A stretch of DNA of 64,000 nucleotides. Source: JAKFWI01 sp031399165 (lineage in GTDB: Bacteria > Pseudomonadota > Alphaproteobacteria > Caulobacterales > Aquidulcibacteraceae). Of the stretch, positions 34,557 through 44,724 are shown one piece after another; the stretch's first letter is position 1; the number at the start of each line of letters is the position of its first letter. Location of the stretch: assembly GCA_031399165.1 (NCBI GenBank), contig JANNOO010000035.1:62001-126000 (forward strand), given 5' to 3'. The translations under genes were made by a program, and so were the position numbers. Under the pieces are notes generated by a model. That model had not been told where the DNA came from, made no database searches, and saw only the letters and a list, made by a program, of their open reading frames with translations.

Positions 34557-35153
34557 GTGAGAACCAACGGGCAGGCCGGCCTAGCCGTGCGCAAGCTGCG
34601 CCTGGCGAAGGGCTTGACTCTGGCAGAGCTCAGCCAGCGCACCGGCGTGCCCTTATCGACCCTTTCGAAGCTGGAACTCGGCCAGTCGGCGCTTGGCTAC
34701 GAAAAGCTATTGCTGATCTGCCGCGCCCTCGGCGTCGATCCGGGCCTCACCCTCTTGCAGGATCCGCTCAACGCGGCGGCCGCGCCTTCCGGCCGGCGGG
34801 CGGTAAGCCGCGCCGGCGACGCTCACGCGCACAACATGGGGCCCCACCCCTGCCGCGTCGTGGCCGCCGACCTGCTCTCGAAATGCTTCACGCCGATGGT
34901 GATCAGCATCAAAGTGCGGAGCCTCGGCGAGCATGGCCCGATGCAGGCGCTCGGCGGCGAAACCTATCTGCACGTTCTGCAAGGCATCGCCGTGCTGCAC
35001 ACTGACATTTACGCGCCGCTTTCTCTGGAGGCAGGCGAGTCGGTTTATTTTGACGGACGCGTTGGCCACGCCATACTCGCAGGCGGCGAAACACCCTGCC
35101 AGGCGCTGCTGGTAGTGTCTGGCGACGAGACGCTAGCGACTACGCAAAGGTAG
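34557..35153 (+). CDS. XRE-family regulator with C-terminal cupin domain (copy 2)
   Basis: 198 residues from a GTG, the same length and layout as the protein at 32501. The helix-turn-helix part is close (LAVRKLRLAKGLTLAELSQR, TGVPLSTLSKLELGQ), and the cupin reads GEHGPMQALGGETYLHVLQG, then AGESVYFDGRVGHAILAGGE. The near-identical recognition helices suggest overlapping DNA targets with different ligands. It lies directly upstream of the drug-efflux operon on the same strand and could control it, since no TetR-type regulator accompanies that operon. Confidence 0.9.
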   Translation: MRTNGQAGLAVRKLRLAKGLTLAELSQRTGVPLSTLSKLELGQSALGYEKLLLICRALGVDPGLTLLQDPLNAAAAPSGRRAVSRAGDAHAHNMGPHPCRVVAADLLSKCFTPMVISIKVRSLGEHGPMQALGGETYLHVLQGIAVLHTDIYAPLSLEAGESVYFDGRVGHAILAGGETPCQALLVVSGDETLATTQR

Positions 35154-35439
35154 CGCACGATCTTCCGCCTTCCCTTACGATAAGCTAGCTGGCCGGCGGC
35201 GCCCCACGATGGTTTAATGTCGCTGTCACATTCAGCAGAGGCATTTCGCGCCAACAACTTTTTCATGCGGCGTTGTCGGCACAGAATAGCTTTGCTCGTC
35301 CTTGCTGGATGAAGCCGTTGACTTTCTGTTATGGAACTCCATCTAGCCAAATATATACGCCGCACTTTCGCCCCAATGGCGAAAGCCGCAGCACATGCGC
35401 AATCGGCCGTCTGGCCGACAGTGCGCGGGGAACCGGGGA

Positions 35440-36615
35440 ATGAAGATTTTGTCAGCGCCTGTGGGCGCGGTTTTGTATGTCTCCGCCATGCTGGCGCTGA
35501 GCGCTTGCAGCCGGGGCGCCGCCAGCACGCAAACTGCGGAGCCAGCGCCGCCGGTATCGGTCGCCAATCCGATCGCGCGCGAAATGGTCGATTGGGACGA
35601 TTTCACCGGGCGGTTCGAAGCGCCGCAGGACATTCAAGTGCGCGCGCGCGTCGGCGGTTATGTGCAGGCCGTACATTTCCGCGACGGGCAATCGGTGAAG
35701 AAGGGCCAACTTCTATTTACGCTGGATCCACGTCCGGCGCAGGCGCAGTACGAATTTGCCCAGGCGCAGGCATCGCTCGCCAAAGGCGATTTCGAACGCG
35801 CCGAGAAGCTGATCGAACAGAAAGCGATCTCGCAACAGGAATACGATTCCGCGCGCGCCGCGATGGTGCAGGCGCAAGCCACGGAACGCGCCCGCGCGCT
35901 CGATGTGGAATTTACCCGCGTCACGGCGCCGGCCAGCGGTCTTGTGTCTGACCGCCGCGTCGATCCAGGCAATCTCGTCGCCGGCGGCTCGTCCGCCGCC
36001 GATGTGCTGACAACGATCGTCGCAACCAATCCGATTTACTTCACGTTTGACGCATCGGAAGCGACGCTGCTGAAATACCAGCGCCAAGCGCGGGCAGGTA
36101 AAGCAGCGCCCGTCCGCGTCAAGCTGCAGGACGAATCTGATTTCGGCTGGAGCGGCCAGCTCGATTTCGCCGACAACGCCATGGACGCGCGCTCCGGCGC
36201 AGTGCGCCTGCGCGCCGTGATCGCCAATCCGAATAATTTTATCCGCCCCGGCATGTTCGGGCGCGGACGCGTTGTAGGCTCCGGCGCCTATCAGGCGCTG
36301 CTGGTGCCGGACGAGGCGATCGCGAACGACGGCCCCGGCAAGATCGTCTATGTCGTGGCCAAGGACGGCGTCGTCGCCGTCCGCCCCGTTGATGTCGGCC
36401 CGCTCAGCGGTTCGTTGCGCGTGATCCGTACGGGAATCAGGCCCGATGATCTGGTTGTGATCAACGGTGTGCAGCGCGCCGTGCCCGGCCAGAAAGTTAC
36501 GCCGCAACAGGCCAAGATCGAGGAAGCCGCGCCGCCTTCAGCCGCGCCTCCAAACGCGATCTCCGCCCCGCCCGCCTGGGCAAGCCCGGCTTCGGCCGTT
36601 CCGGCCGGCCGCTAA
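35440..36615 (+). CDS. RND periplasmic adaptor, AcrA/MexA type, lipoprotein
   Basis: 391 residues from the ATG at 35440 (GGGGA just upstream). The lipoprotein signal has lipobox LSAC near residue 23. The adaptor blocks are VRARVGGYVQAVHFRDGQSV, then KKGQLLFTLDPRPAQAQYEF, a helical hairpin, APASGLVSDRRVDPGNLVAG, and the beta-barrel part RLRAVIANPNNFIRPGMFGR. The tail is Pro/Ala-rich. It is the first gene of a three-gene operon, three bases before the permease. Role: links the inner-membrane pump to the outer channel in export of drugs, bile-type detergents or dyes. The substrate range is unknown. Confidence 0.93.
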   Translation: MKILSAPVGAVLYVSAMLALSACSRGAASTQTAEPAPPVSVANPIAREMVDWDDFTGRFEAPQDIQVRARVGGYVQAVHFRDGQSVKKGQLLFTLDPRPAQAQYEFAQAQASLAKGDFERAEKLIEQKAISQQEYDSARAAMVQAQATERARALDVEFTRVTAPASGLVSDRRVDPGNLVAGGSSAADVLTTIVATNPIYFTFDASEATLLKYQRQARAGKAAPVRVKLQDESDFGWSGQLDFADNAMDARSGAVRLRAVIANPNNFIRPGMFGRGRVVGSGAYQALLVPDEAIANDGPGKIVYVVAKDGVVAVRPVDVGPLSGSLRVIRTGIRPDDLVVINGVQRAVPGQKVTPQQAKIEEAAPPSAAPPNAISAPPAWASPASAVPAGR

Positions 36616-36618
36616 CGC

Positions 36619-39600
36619 ATGTCACGCTTCTTTATAGACCGGCCGATTTTCGCCGCCGTGATCTCGGTTGTGATCACGCTGATCGGGCTCTTTTCGCTAC
36701 CGTATTTACCGCTGGCGCAATATCCGGAAATCGCGCCGCCGACGATCGTCGTGAACGCGGTCTATCCTGGCGCCTCGGCCGAGACGTTGTCGGAAACCAT
36801 TGCCGCGCCACTTGAGCAGGAAATCAACGGCGTCGAGGGCATGCAATACATGTCCTCGTCAGCATCAGGCGGCGCCGCGTCCATCACGATCACTTTCAAG
36901 CAGGGCGTAAATCTCGATACGGCGCAGGTACAGGTGCAAAACCGCGTCAAGCTCGCCGAGCCGCGCCTGCCCGCCGAAACGCGCCAGATCGGCGTCACCG
37001 TCGATAAGCAGGCGAATGGGTTTCTTCTGTTCATAGCGCTGACGTCCGACGGGCGTCAGGATGTCGATTATATCGGCAATTATGCGCAGACCGTGGTTCG
37101 TGAACGGCTGCTGCGCGTCCCCGGCGTAGGCAACGTGCAGGTGTTCGGCGGCGGCAATTATTCAATGCGGATCTGGATTGATCCCGATCGCGCCGCGGCG
37201 CGCGATCTAACGGCGCAGGAAATCATCAATGCGCTGCAGACGCAAAACATCCAGGCCGCGGCTGGCGGCCTGGGGTCGGCGCCCGGAGACGGTTCGGTTG
37301 CGTTTTCGTCTCCGATCGACGTGCGCGGCCGTCTCAGCGATCCAAACGAATTCGCCGACATCGTCGTCAAGAGCGACAGCGAGGGCCGAGTAACCCGGAT
37401 CCGTGATGTCGCGCGGGTCGAGATCGGCTCGCAGGATTATTTATATCGCGCCCGGATCGGCGGACAGCGCTCGGTCTTCATCGCCGCCGTGCAGCAGCCT
37501 GGCTCGAACGCGCTTTCGGCGGCGACGGGCCTACTCGATGAAATGAAGGCGCTCAGCGGCGAACTCCCGAAGGGCTTATCCTATTCGGTGCCGTATAATC
37601 CCACCGAGTATGTCGCCGCTTCCGTCGAGGCGGTTGAGCACACGCTGATCGAAGCCGTCATTCTTGTCGTACTCGTCGTCATCGTCTTCCTGCAAACCTG
37701 GCGCGCCGCCGTCATTCCGATCATCGCCATTCCGGTGTCGCTGATCGGGGTCTTCGCGATTCAGCTCGCTCTAGGCTTCTCGCTCAATTCGCTTTCGCTG
37801 TTCGCGCTGATCCTGGCGGTCGGCATCGTCGTCGATGACGCGATCGTGGTCGTGGAGAGCGTCGAGCGGCATATCGGCGAAGGCCTTTCTCCGCGCGAGG
37901 CCGCATACAAGACCATGCAGGAAGTTTCGGGCGCGCTGATCGCGATTGGCGCGGTGCTCGTCTCGGTATTCGTGCCGACGGCGCTGGCGCCCGGCATACC
38001 TGGCCAGTTCTACCGTCAATTCGCAGTGGCGATCTCCGCCGCTTCGGTCATCTCCCTGATCGTGTCGCTGACGTTGTCGCCAGCGCTGGCCGCCCTGCTG
38101 TTGAAGCCGCACCGCAGAGAGCGTTCGCTCAGCGATGTTCCAGCGTGGCAGCGGCCGGTGGTGGCCGCGGGCAGAAAGTTCAATCAGGGCTTCGATTGGC
38201 TCTCTAACCGCTACGGCCGCTTCACCGCCACCGCGATCCGCAAGACCGGCCTTTTGCTGATCATCTATGCGTTGCTGATCGGCGTGACCGGCTGGCGTCT
38301 GGCCGCCACGCCAACGGGCTTTATCCCGCAGCAGGACCAGGGCTATCTGCTCGGTGTTGTCTCTCTGCCGCCAGGCGCCTCGCTCGAACGCTCGGATGAG
38401 GCGTTGCAGAAAGTCATGGCGGCCGCGGCAAAGATACCCGGCGTCCGCACGTCCGGCGGCTTTGCCGGCCTCGACGGGGCGACCTTCGCGCCAGCGACCA
38501 ACCAGGCGGTCTTGTTTGTGCTGCTCGACGATTTCGAAAAGCGCAAAGGCAAAAAGGGACAGGACGCAAACTCATTGGCCGGCGCGCTGATGGGCGCAGG
38601 CGCCGGCGTTCAGGACGCCACAGTCTTTTTCCTGTCCCCACCGCCAGTGCAGGGCCTCGGCAATAGCGGCGGCTTCACGATGATGGTGCAGGACCGCTCG
38701 GGCCAGGGTTATCGCGCGCTGGAGCAAGCGACTTACGCGATGATGGGCGCAGCGCAGCAGGAAAAGCGCGTCGCTGGCGTGTTCTCACAATACTCCACCG
38801 GCTCGCCGCGCATCGCACTCGATCTCGATCGTGACAAGGCCCAATTGCTCGGCGTGCAGCCGCAGGACGTGTTCGATACGCTGAACATCTATCTCGGCTC
38901 GCGCTACGTGAACGATTTCAACATGCTCGGCCGGACATACCGCGTGACCGCGCAGGCCGAAGCCGACAAGCGCGACGATCTTTCGGACGTCGGCGCCTTG
39001 AAGGTTCGTTCCGCAAGCGGCGCGATGGTGCCGATCGGTTCGCTGGCTACGTTGCGCTATGACACCGGCCCCGTGCGCGTGGCGCGGTTCAACCTCTTCC
39101 CTGCCGCTGAATTGCAAGGCGCCTCGGCGCCGGGCGTATCCAGTGGTCAGGGGATTGCGGCGATGGAAGAGCTCGCCGCGAAAACCTTGCCCCGCGGTTT
39201 TAGTTACGAATGGACCGATCTGGCGGCGCAGGAGAAGGCCGCCGCCGGCCAGGGAACAACGATCTTTCTGATGGCCGTGGTGTTCGTGTTCCTCGTGCTC
39301 GCCGCACTTTATGAATCATTGACGCTGCCGCTCGCCGTGATCCTGATCGTACCGATGTGCATCCTGGCGGCCATGCTCGGCGTGAATCTGAATGGGCAGG
39401 ATAACAACATCCTGACGCAGGTGGGCCTCATTGTCCTGATCGCGCTGGCGGCGAAGAACGCGATCCTGATCGTCGCTTTCGCCAAGCAGGCTGAGGATGA
39501 GCGCGGCGCCAACACGTTTGACGCCGCGGTAGAAGCCGCTGGCGTGCGGTTACGCCCGATCCTGATGACATCGTTCGCGTTCATTCTCGGCGTGCTGCCC

Positions 39601-39801
39601 TTGGCCATCGCCACGGGCGCGGGCGCGGAGATGCGTCAGGCGCTCGGCATCGCGGTGTTCTTCGGCATGATCGGCGTGACCGTGTTCGGCCTGATCTTCA
39701 CGCCCGTATTCTACGTCGTGTGCCGCTGGTTGGCGTCGAAGGTAGCGGACTTCCGCAAGTCCAAACCCGCGCCGCCGGCGGAGGCGGTAAACCATGAGTA
39801 G
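36619..39801 (+). CDS. RND multidrug efflux permease, AcrB/MexB (HAE1) type
   Basis: 1060 residues, full length for the family. It starts MSRFFIDRPIFAAVISVVIT. The TM4 motif is GIVVDDAIVVVESVERHI with the paired Asp residues used in proton relay, which assigns it to the hydrophobe/amphiphile class and separates it from the metal pump at position 1. Other landmarks are QVQVQNRVKLAEPRLPAE, a porter-domain RTYRVTAQAEADKRDD and TM11 GVLPLAIATGAGAEMRQALG. It acts at the inner membrane as a trimer. The stop overlaps the outer-membrane component by eight bases. Confidence 0.95.
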   Translation: MSRFFIDRPIFAAVISVVITLIGLFSLPYLPLAQYPEIAPPTIVVNAVYPGASAETLSETIAAPLEQEINGVEGMQYMSSSASGGAASITITFKQGVNLDTAQVQVQNRVKLAEPRLPAETRQIGVTVDKQANGFLLFIALTSDGRQDVDYIGNYAQTVVRERLLRVPGVGNVQVFGGGNYSMRIWIDPDRAAARDLTAQEIINALQTQNIQAAAGGLGSAPGDGSVAFSSPIDVRGRLSDPNEFADIVVKSDSEGRVTRIRDVARVEIGSQDYLYRARIGGQRSVFIAAVQQPGSNALSAATGLLDEMKALSGELPKGLSYSVPYNPTEYVAASVEAVEHTLIEAVILVVLVVIVFLQTWRAAVIPIIAIPVSLIGVFAIQLALGFSLNSLSLFALILAVGIVVDDAIVVVESVERHIGEGLSPREAAYKTMQEVSGALIAIGAVLVSVFVPTALAPGIPGQFYRQFAVAISAASVISLIVSLTLSPALAALLLKPHRRERSLSDVPAWQRPVVAAGRKFNQGFDWLSNRYGRFTATAIRKTGLLLIIYALLIGVTGWRLAATPTGFIPQQDQGYLLGVVSLPPGASLERSDEALQKVMAAAAKIPGVRTSGGFAGLDGATFAPATNQAVLFVLLDDFEKRKGKKGQDANSLAGALMGAGAGVQDATVFFLSPPPVQGLGNSGGFTMMVQDRSGQGYRALEQATYAMMGAAQQEKRVAGVFSQYSTGSPRIALDLDRDKAQLLGVQPQDVFDTLNIYLGSRYVNDFNMLGRTYRVTAQAEADKRDDLSDVGALKVRSASGAMVPIGSLATLRYDTGPVRVARFNLFPAAELQGASAPGVSSGQGIAAMEELAAKTLPRGFSYEWTDLAAQEKAAAGQGTTIFLMAVVFVFLVLAALYESLTLPLAVILIVPMCILAAMLGVNLNGQDNNILTQVGLIVLIALAAKNAILIVAFAKQAEDERGANTFDAAVEAAGVRLRPILMTSFAFILGVLPLAIATGAGAEMRQALGIAVFFGMIGVTVFGLIFTPVFYVVCRWLASKVADFRKSKPAPPAEAVNHE

Positions 39802-41215
39802 AACGCTGATCATCGCCGCTGCGCTGCTCGCCTCCGGCTGCGCCGGCTCGCAAGCCGCGAAAATGGCGATCCCCGATGACGGCAAGGGCGCGTTCATCAG
39901 CGCCACGCCGGCCGCCGTTTCCGGTGATGCGGCGTCAGACCAATGGTGGAAGCTCTATAACGATCCCGCGCTCGACGCGCTGATCGACGAAGCGTTGCGC
40001 GCCAACACCGATCTGCGCGCCGCAGAGGCCAATCTGCGCGCCGTGCGCGCCTCCCTGGGCGAAGCGCGCGTGGGCCAGTATTTGCCGCGGACCGATCTCA
40101 GCGCTTCGGCCACGCGCGGCCGCGTCGCCGCCAACACGGTGCCGGGCTCAACCAGCCAATTGCCGATCGAAGACAATTATCAGGCCGGCCTAGACGTTTC
40201 CTATGAGATCGACCTGTTCGGACGCGTGCGCCGCGGCGTAGCCGCCGCCCGCGCTGACCGTGACGCCGCAGCAGCAGCCCGCGATGTCGCGCGCGTCTCC
40301 GTGGCCGCTGAAACCGCGCGCGCCTTCGCTGACGCCTGCGCCGCCAATGTGCAGCTCGCCGTCGCTAATCGCACGATCGCGCTGCAGCGCGACACAGCTG
40401 ATCTCACGCAGCGCCTGCTTGATGCGGGCCGCGGCAACGGGCTCGACACCGCACGCGCCAACGCCCTGCTTGAATCAGCGCGCGCCGATGCGCCAACCTT
40501 CGCCGCCGCGCGCGATGAAGCATTGTTCCGTCTCGCCACGCTACTTGGCCGCCCGCCTGCCCGCGCGCCGGCCGAGGCCCGCGATTGCGCGCGTAATCTG
40601 ACGCTGAGCAGCCTTATTCCCGTTGGCGACGGTGCGGCGATGCTGGCGCGCCGCCCCGACGTGCGTCAGGCGTCGCGCGAGGTGAGCGCCAGCGCCGAAC
40701 GCGTCGGCGTCGCTGTAGCTGATCTGCTGCCGACGATCTCCCTGGGCGCCAGCGCTGGCGTGATCGGTCCCGAAACACGCGATCTCGACGAACCGGCGGC
40801 GTTCAGCTTCAGCGTCGGCCCGCTGATTTCCTGGAGTTTTCCAAACGTGTTCGGCGCGCGTCAACGCGTGGAAGCGGCCGGCGCGCGCGCCGATGCGTCT
40901 CTGGCGCAGTTCGATGGCGTCGTGCTGGCGGCGCTGCAGGAAACCGAAACCGCCCTCTCCGCTTACGCCAACGAGCTTGATCGCCGCGCCGCGCTGATGC
41001 GCGCCCGCGATCAGAGCGCTGAAGCTGCGCGGCTGGCGCAATTGCGGTTCGACGCCGGCGCCGACAGCTTCCTGACGCTACTGGATTCGCAGCGCACGCA
41101 GGCGCAAGCCGAAGCGGCCTTCGCCGCGTCGGAAGGCCAGACGATCAGCCGCCAGATCACGCTGTTCAAGGCGCTCGGCGGCGGCTGGCGCGAAGCGCCG
41201 CCGGTAAATCGTTAG
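39794..41215 (+). CDS. Outer-membrane efflux lipoprotein, OprM/NodT type
   Basis: 473 residues. The lipobox is ASGC (residue about 16). TolC-fold landmarks are DQWWKLYNDPALDALIDEAL, AEANLRAVRASLGEARVGQY, DVSYEIDLFGRVRRGVAAAR, LARRPDVRQASREVSASAER and QLRFDAGADSFLTLLDSQRT. NodT-type channels are especially frequent in Caulobacterales and relatives. It starts eight bases inside the permease gene. It completes the tripartite efflux system. No terminator was recognised after it. Confidence 0.94.
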   Translation: MSRTLIIAAALLASGCAGSQAAKMAIPDDGKGAFISATPAAVSGDAASDQWWKLYNDPALDALIDEALRANTDLRAAEANLRAVRASLGEARVGQYLPRTDLSASATRGRVAANTVPGSTSQLPIEDNYQAGLDVSYEIDLFGRVRRGVAAARADRDAAAAARDVARVSVAAETARAFADACAANVQLAVANRTIALQRDTADLTQRLLDAGRGNGLDTARANALLESARADAPTFAAARDEALFRLATLLGRPPARAPAEARDCARNLTLSSLIPVGDGAAMLARRPDVRQASREVSASAERVGVAVADLLPTISLGASAGVIGPETRDLDEPAAFSFSVGPLISWSFPNVFGARQRVEAAGARADASLAQFDGVVLAALQETETALSAYANELDRRAALMRARDQSAEAARLAQLRFDAGADSFLTLLDSQRTQAQAEAAFAASEGQTISRQITLFKALGGGWREAPPVNR

Positions 41216-41420
41216 CGCCCCGCCAAACGTCCTAGCATCGCCGCACTAGAAACGGATAAAGTTCCATATCAAATGCAGGTCAACTGCAGTTAAGGCGCCG
41301 CGCGCGCTTGCACTGTGCGCTACCGCACAGCATGTACCGGACGCAGCGCCGCCCTGGGGACGTAGCGCCGCACACCCGCCGCGAGGCGGATTGGTCCCAC
41401 TTGTAACGCAGGGCTCATTT

Positions 41421-42194
41421 GTGAAATTAGTCGATATGGGCGTGCTGCCGTGCTCCGGCCGCGCGCAAAAAATCACTCGCCGCCGCGCCGTAAAAAAACG
41501 CAGCAGCCCCAGCCTTTCGGCCACAATTGCTCGTTTCGGACGCAACGCCACGCTGGCCACGGCCGTGATTGGCTGGGCGTCGTGGGGCGGTCTTGATCAG
41601 ATCGCGGCGTTCACACGCGGCGCGCAAACAACAGCGCCGCCTGAAGCCGGCGCCAACACGCCGCAAGACGTTTGGGTCGTCGATGCGGATGGCGACGGGA
41701 TCGCCGATTTCGCCAACCCCACGCACGGCTATATTCGCGGCGAAGATGCTTACGGCTCTGGAAGTTTTGGAACCGTGCGCGATGGCGGCAAGCGCAAGCA
41801 TCATGGCGTCGATTATATCGCAGAGCCTGGTGATTGGGTCGAAGCGCCGATTGCCGGGATCGTGACCAAACACGGCTACGCCTACAAGCGCAGCGATCTG
41901 CGTTTCATCGAGATCAAGAACACTGACACCGGCATGCGCGCGCGTGTCCTTTACGTAGACGCCAGCATCCAGGAAGGCGCGGTTGTCGCCGCCGGCGAGG
42001 TCATCGGCACGGCGCAGGATCTGGCCAAGCGCTACCCAGGCGGAATCACGAATCACGTCCACGTTGAACTGACGAACGCCCGGGGCGCGCTGCTCGATCC
42101 GGCGACGCTGCTGCCGCTGGGCGAAGATCATTTTGCCGCTAACAGCACGCCCGGCCGCGTTAGCGGCGCAATCGACGTGAACGCGCCGTCGTGA
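41421..42194 (+). CDS. M23-family peptidase (LytM domain), probable envelope enzyme
   Basis: About 257 residues from a GTG at 41421 with AGGG seven bases upstream. An ATG at 41436 and a TTG at 41391 are alternatives. A basic N-terminus and one hydrophobic segment (LATAVIGWASWGGLDQIAAF) suggest export or an inner-membrane anchor. The LytM zinc site is H-x-x-x-D in KRKHHGVDYIAEPGDWV and H-x-H in GGITNHVHVELTNARG, so it is probably an active peptidoglycan endopeptidase. The segment DADGDGIADFANP resembles a Ca-binding loop. It is convergent with pcm. Confidence 0.82.
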   Translation: MKLVDMGVLPCSGRAQKITRRRAVKKRSSPSLSATIARFGRNATLATAVIGWASWGGLDQIAAFTRGAQTTAPPEAGANTPQDVWVVDADGDGIADFANPTHGYIRGEDAYGSGSFGTVRDGGKRKHHGVDYIAEPGDWVEAPIAGIVTKHGYAYKRSDLRFIEIKNTDTGMRARVLYVDASIQEGAVVAAGEVIGTAQDLAKRYPGGITNHVHVELTNARGALLDPATLLPLGEDHFAANSTPGRVSGAIDVNAPS

Positions 42195-42824
42195 TCAGCC
42201 GCTGATCAACGGCACAAAACTGACGAGGCCAAGATCGTTCTGCGTGTCGCCCTCTGGCGCGCGATGCATCACAATAAGATGTTGCGCGCCGTCGCTGGCG
42301 ACAGGCATCACCAGGCGCCCCCCGGCCGCAAGTTGATCGCGCAGCGCGGAAGGGATCGCGGCGCCGGCTGCCGAAACCACAATCGCGTCGAACGGCGCAG
42401 CTTCCGGCCAACCCAACGCGCCATCGCCGACACGCAATTCGATATTGCAGTAGCCGAGGCGAGCAAGACGTTCGCGCGCCTGCGCCGCCAGCGCGCCATC
42501 ACGCTCGATTGCAAAGACGCGCGCGGTGATCAGGCTCATCACCGCCGCGGCGTAACCAGAACCCGCGCCGATCTCAAGCACGCGCGTCCCGCGCCGCACC
42601 CCAGCCGCCTCGATCATCGCCGCAACGATAAACGGCTGCGAAATCGTCTGCTCTTGTTCAATCGGCAGCGCTGTATCGGCGTAAGCGTGCGCGCGCAATT
42701 CAAGCGGCACAAAAGCCTCACGCGGCACTGCGCCCATCGCGGCTAAAACGGCCCGGTCATGCACGCCCCGCGCGGCAATCTGCCTTGCCACCATCGTACG
42801 GCGCGCCGATGCGAAATTAGGCAT
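42195..42824 (-). CDS. pcm: Protein-L-isoaspartate O-methyltransferase
   Basis: 209 residues. It uses S-adenosylmethionine to methylate L-isoaspartyl residues in damaged proteins. The family landmarks are all present: ARRTMVARQIAARGVHDRAV, PREAFVP, EQEQTISQPFIVAAMIEAAG, and the SAM loop VLEIGAGSGYAAAVMSLI, then AIVVSAAGAAIPSALRDQL. It lies 74 bases downstream of bioD on the same strand and may be co-transcribed with it. The stop abuts the convergent M23 gene. Confidence 0.93.
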   Translation of the reverse strand: MPNFASARRTMVARQIAARGVHDRAVLAAMGAVPREAFVPLELRAHAYADTALPIEQEQTISQPFIVAAMIEAAGVRRGTRVLEIGAGSGYAAAVMSLITARVFAIERDGALAAQARERLARLGYCNIELRVGDGALGWPEAAPFDAIVVSAAGAAIPSALRDQLAAGGRLVMPVASDGAQHLIVMHRAPEGDTQNDLGLVSFVPLISG

Positions 42825-42898
42825 GGAGGCCGCTCCTTAGCACGGGCATTAGTCCAGCGCGGGGGCAATCATGTCCAGCCCCCGTAGCCAGTGGGCGC

Positions 42899-43582
42899 TC
42901 AGGATCGCGGCGCTATCAGAATATCCGCTAGCGCCTTGATCTCGGGCGGCGTTCCGCTGACAAAACGCGGCGCAACGAATATTGGCCCGTCGTGGAAAGC
43001 CGCAAGGCTGGCCGCCGTTCCGGCCAGCGGTTCGGCCGATGCCACCGACTGGCTTACAACAATCGCGGCCAGCTTCACGCGCCGGGCGGCTAGCGCCTCC
43101 ACTGCGGTCAGCGTGTGGCTTATCGCGCCGAGATAGCTTCCCGTCACCAGCAGTGCGGGCAGGTTGAGCGCCGCGATCAGATCGAGATTGGTTTTGTCCG
43201 CCGCGATCGGAGACATCACCCCGCCCGCGCCTTCAATCAAGGCGGCGCCATCGTGAGCACCGATCAATCGACGGCAGGCCTCCACCACCGCGCCGTAAGG
43301 TATGTCCCGCCCTTCAGCGCGCGCCGCCGCCGGTGGCGAGAGCGGCGCGGAATAGCGCCACGGCGTGATGGCGTTCACAGTCGCGGCGTTCACCTCCGCG
43401 CCAAGCGCGCTCAACAAGCGCCCCGCATCACTCTCCGCCGCGGACGCCTCGTCGAACCCGCTCAGCACCGGCTTGAACGCGGCGCAGGCCAGCCCGCGTG
43501 TGCGCCAGGCGCGCAGCAGCGCGCAGGCGATATGGGTTTTGCCGATATCCGTGCCGGCGCCGGTTACAAAGAACGCCGTCAC
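42899..43582 (-). CDS. bioD: Dethiobiotin synthetase
   Basis: 227 residues. It makes dethiobiotin from 7,8-diaminopelargonate, CO2 and ATP, the penultimate biotin step. The P-loop is FFVTGAGTDIGKTHIACALL, the CO2/DAPA-binding region is AFKPVLSGFDEAS, and a second nucleotide motif is LIEGAGGVMSPIAADKTNLD. The start overlaps the bioF stop by four bases (ATGA). The biotin synthase gene bioB is not in the window. Confidence 0.93.
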   Translation of the reverse strand: MTAFFVTGAGTDIGKTHIACALLRAWRTRGLACAAFKPVLSGFDEASAAESDAGRLLSALGAEVNAATVNAITPWRYSAPLSPPAAARAEGRDIPYGAVVEACRRLIGAHDGAALIEGAGGVMSPIAADKTNLDLIAALNLPALLVTGSYLGAISHTLTAVEALAARRVKLAAIVVSQSVASAEPLAGTAASLAAFHDGPIFVAPRFVSGTPPEIKALADILIAPRS

Positions 43583-44724
43583 GCCGCCAGCGCTCTGACC
43601 GCCGCCGCGGCGCGGTCAACATCATCCGCTGGATGCAGCGCGGTAAAGGCAAAGCGCAGCCGCGCCGTGCCCGCCGGCACCGTCGGCGGGCGGATCGCCA
43701 CAGCAAGGAAACCCTGCGCCTCAAGCGCGCGCGCCGCCGCCAGCGCGCGGTCTGCTTCGCCGATCACAATCGGCACGATCGCGCTCTGCGCCGCCGCCAG
43801 ATTCAGCGCGGCGGTAAAACGCTGCGCGTTGCGGCGCGGCGCGGCGACGCGCTCCGGCTCGCTTTCAATAATATCAAGCGCCGCCAACGCCGCCGCCGCG
43901 CTTGCCGGCGGCAGGCCAGTGGAAAAAATCAGCGTGCGTGCGCGCGTCTTGATCAGATCGATTACCGCGCGCGATGCGCAGAGATAACCACCCAGAGAGC
44001 CCGCCGCCTTGGACAATGTGCCCATCTGCAGCGGAACCTGAACGCCGGCAAACTCGTGCGCCGCTCCGCGCCCGCCGCCAACAACGCCGAGCCCGTGCGC
44101 ATCGTCCGTCATCAGCCAGACATCGTACTCGCCGCAGAGCCATGACAAACGATCCAGCGGCGCCAGATCGCCGTCCATGGAAAATACCCCATCCGTGAGC
44201 AGCATGGCGCACGGATGCCGTGCGCGCTCGGCAGCCAATATCTCGCGTACATGACCGGAATCGTTGTGCCGGAACACGCGCAAAGTTGCGCGCGAAAGCT
44301 GCGCGCCGGCCCAGAGGCACGCATGCGCCAATTCGTCGATCAGGATCAAATCGTCCGGCCCGGCCAGACTTGGCACGATGCCGACATTGGCCATGTAGCC
44401 GGAAGAAAACACACACGCAGCCTCCGCGCCCTTCAGCGCCGCGAGCCGCTCTTCCAGCCGCGTGAGCAGCGGATAATTGCCCGTTACCAGCCGCGATGCG
44501 CCGGCGCCGGTCCCGTATTCGTCGATCGCCGCGCGCGCGGCGGCCTTCAGCGCCGGATGATGCGTCAAGCCGAGATAATCGTTGCAGGAGAAAGACAAAA
44601 GCCGCTTTCCCTGGCGCTCAACATAGAGCCCATCGACGCGCAGGTCCTCCCGCAAAGTGCGCAGCAGCGATCTGGCGGCAAGCGCGCCCAGCTTGGCCTC
44701 GGCGAAAGCGTCAAGCGATTGCAT
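43579..44724 (-). CDS. bioF: 8-amino-7-oxononanoate synthase
   Basis: 381 residues from the ATG at 44724 (MQSLDAFAEAKLGAL). A frame open to 44907 runs across the bioA start and is rejected. PLP-dependent condensation of pimeloyl thioester with alanine. Landmarks are SFSCNDYLGLTHHPALKAAA, YGTGAGASRLVTGNYPLLTR, VFSSGYMANVG, DDAHGLGVVGG, and the PLP-binding Lys in MGTLSKAAGSLGGYL. It is first in the bioF-bioD unit, divergent from bioA. Confidence 0.93.
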   Translation of the reverse strand: MQSLDAFAEAKLGALAARSLLRTLREDLRVDGLYVERQGKRLLSFSCNDYLGLTHHPALKAAARAAIDEYGTGAGASRLVTGNYPLLTRLEERLAALKGAEAACVFSSGYMANVGIVPSLAGPDDLILIDELAHACLWAGAQLSRATLRVFRHNDSGHVREILAAERARHPCAMLLTDGVFSMDGDLAPLDRLSWLCGEYDVWLMTDDAHGLGVVGGGRGAAHEFAGVQVPLQMGTLSKAAGSLGGYLCASRAVIDLIKTRARTLIFSTGLPPASAAAALAALDIIESEPERVAAPRRNAQRFTAALNLAAAQSAIVPIVIGEADRALAAARALEAQGFLAVAIRPPTVPAGTARLRFAFTALHPADDVDRAAAAVRALAA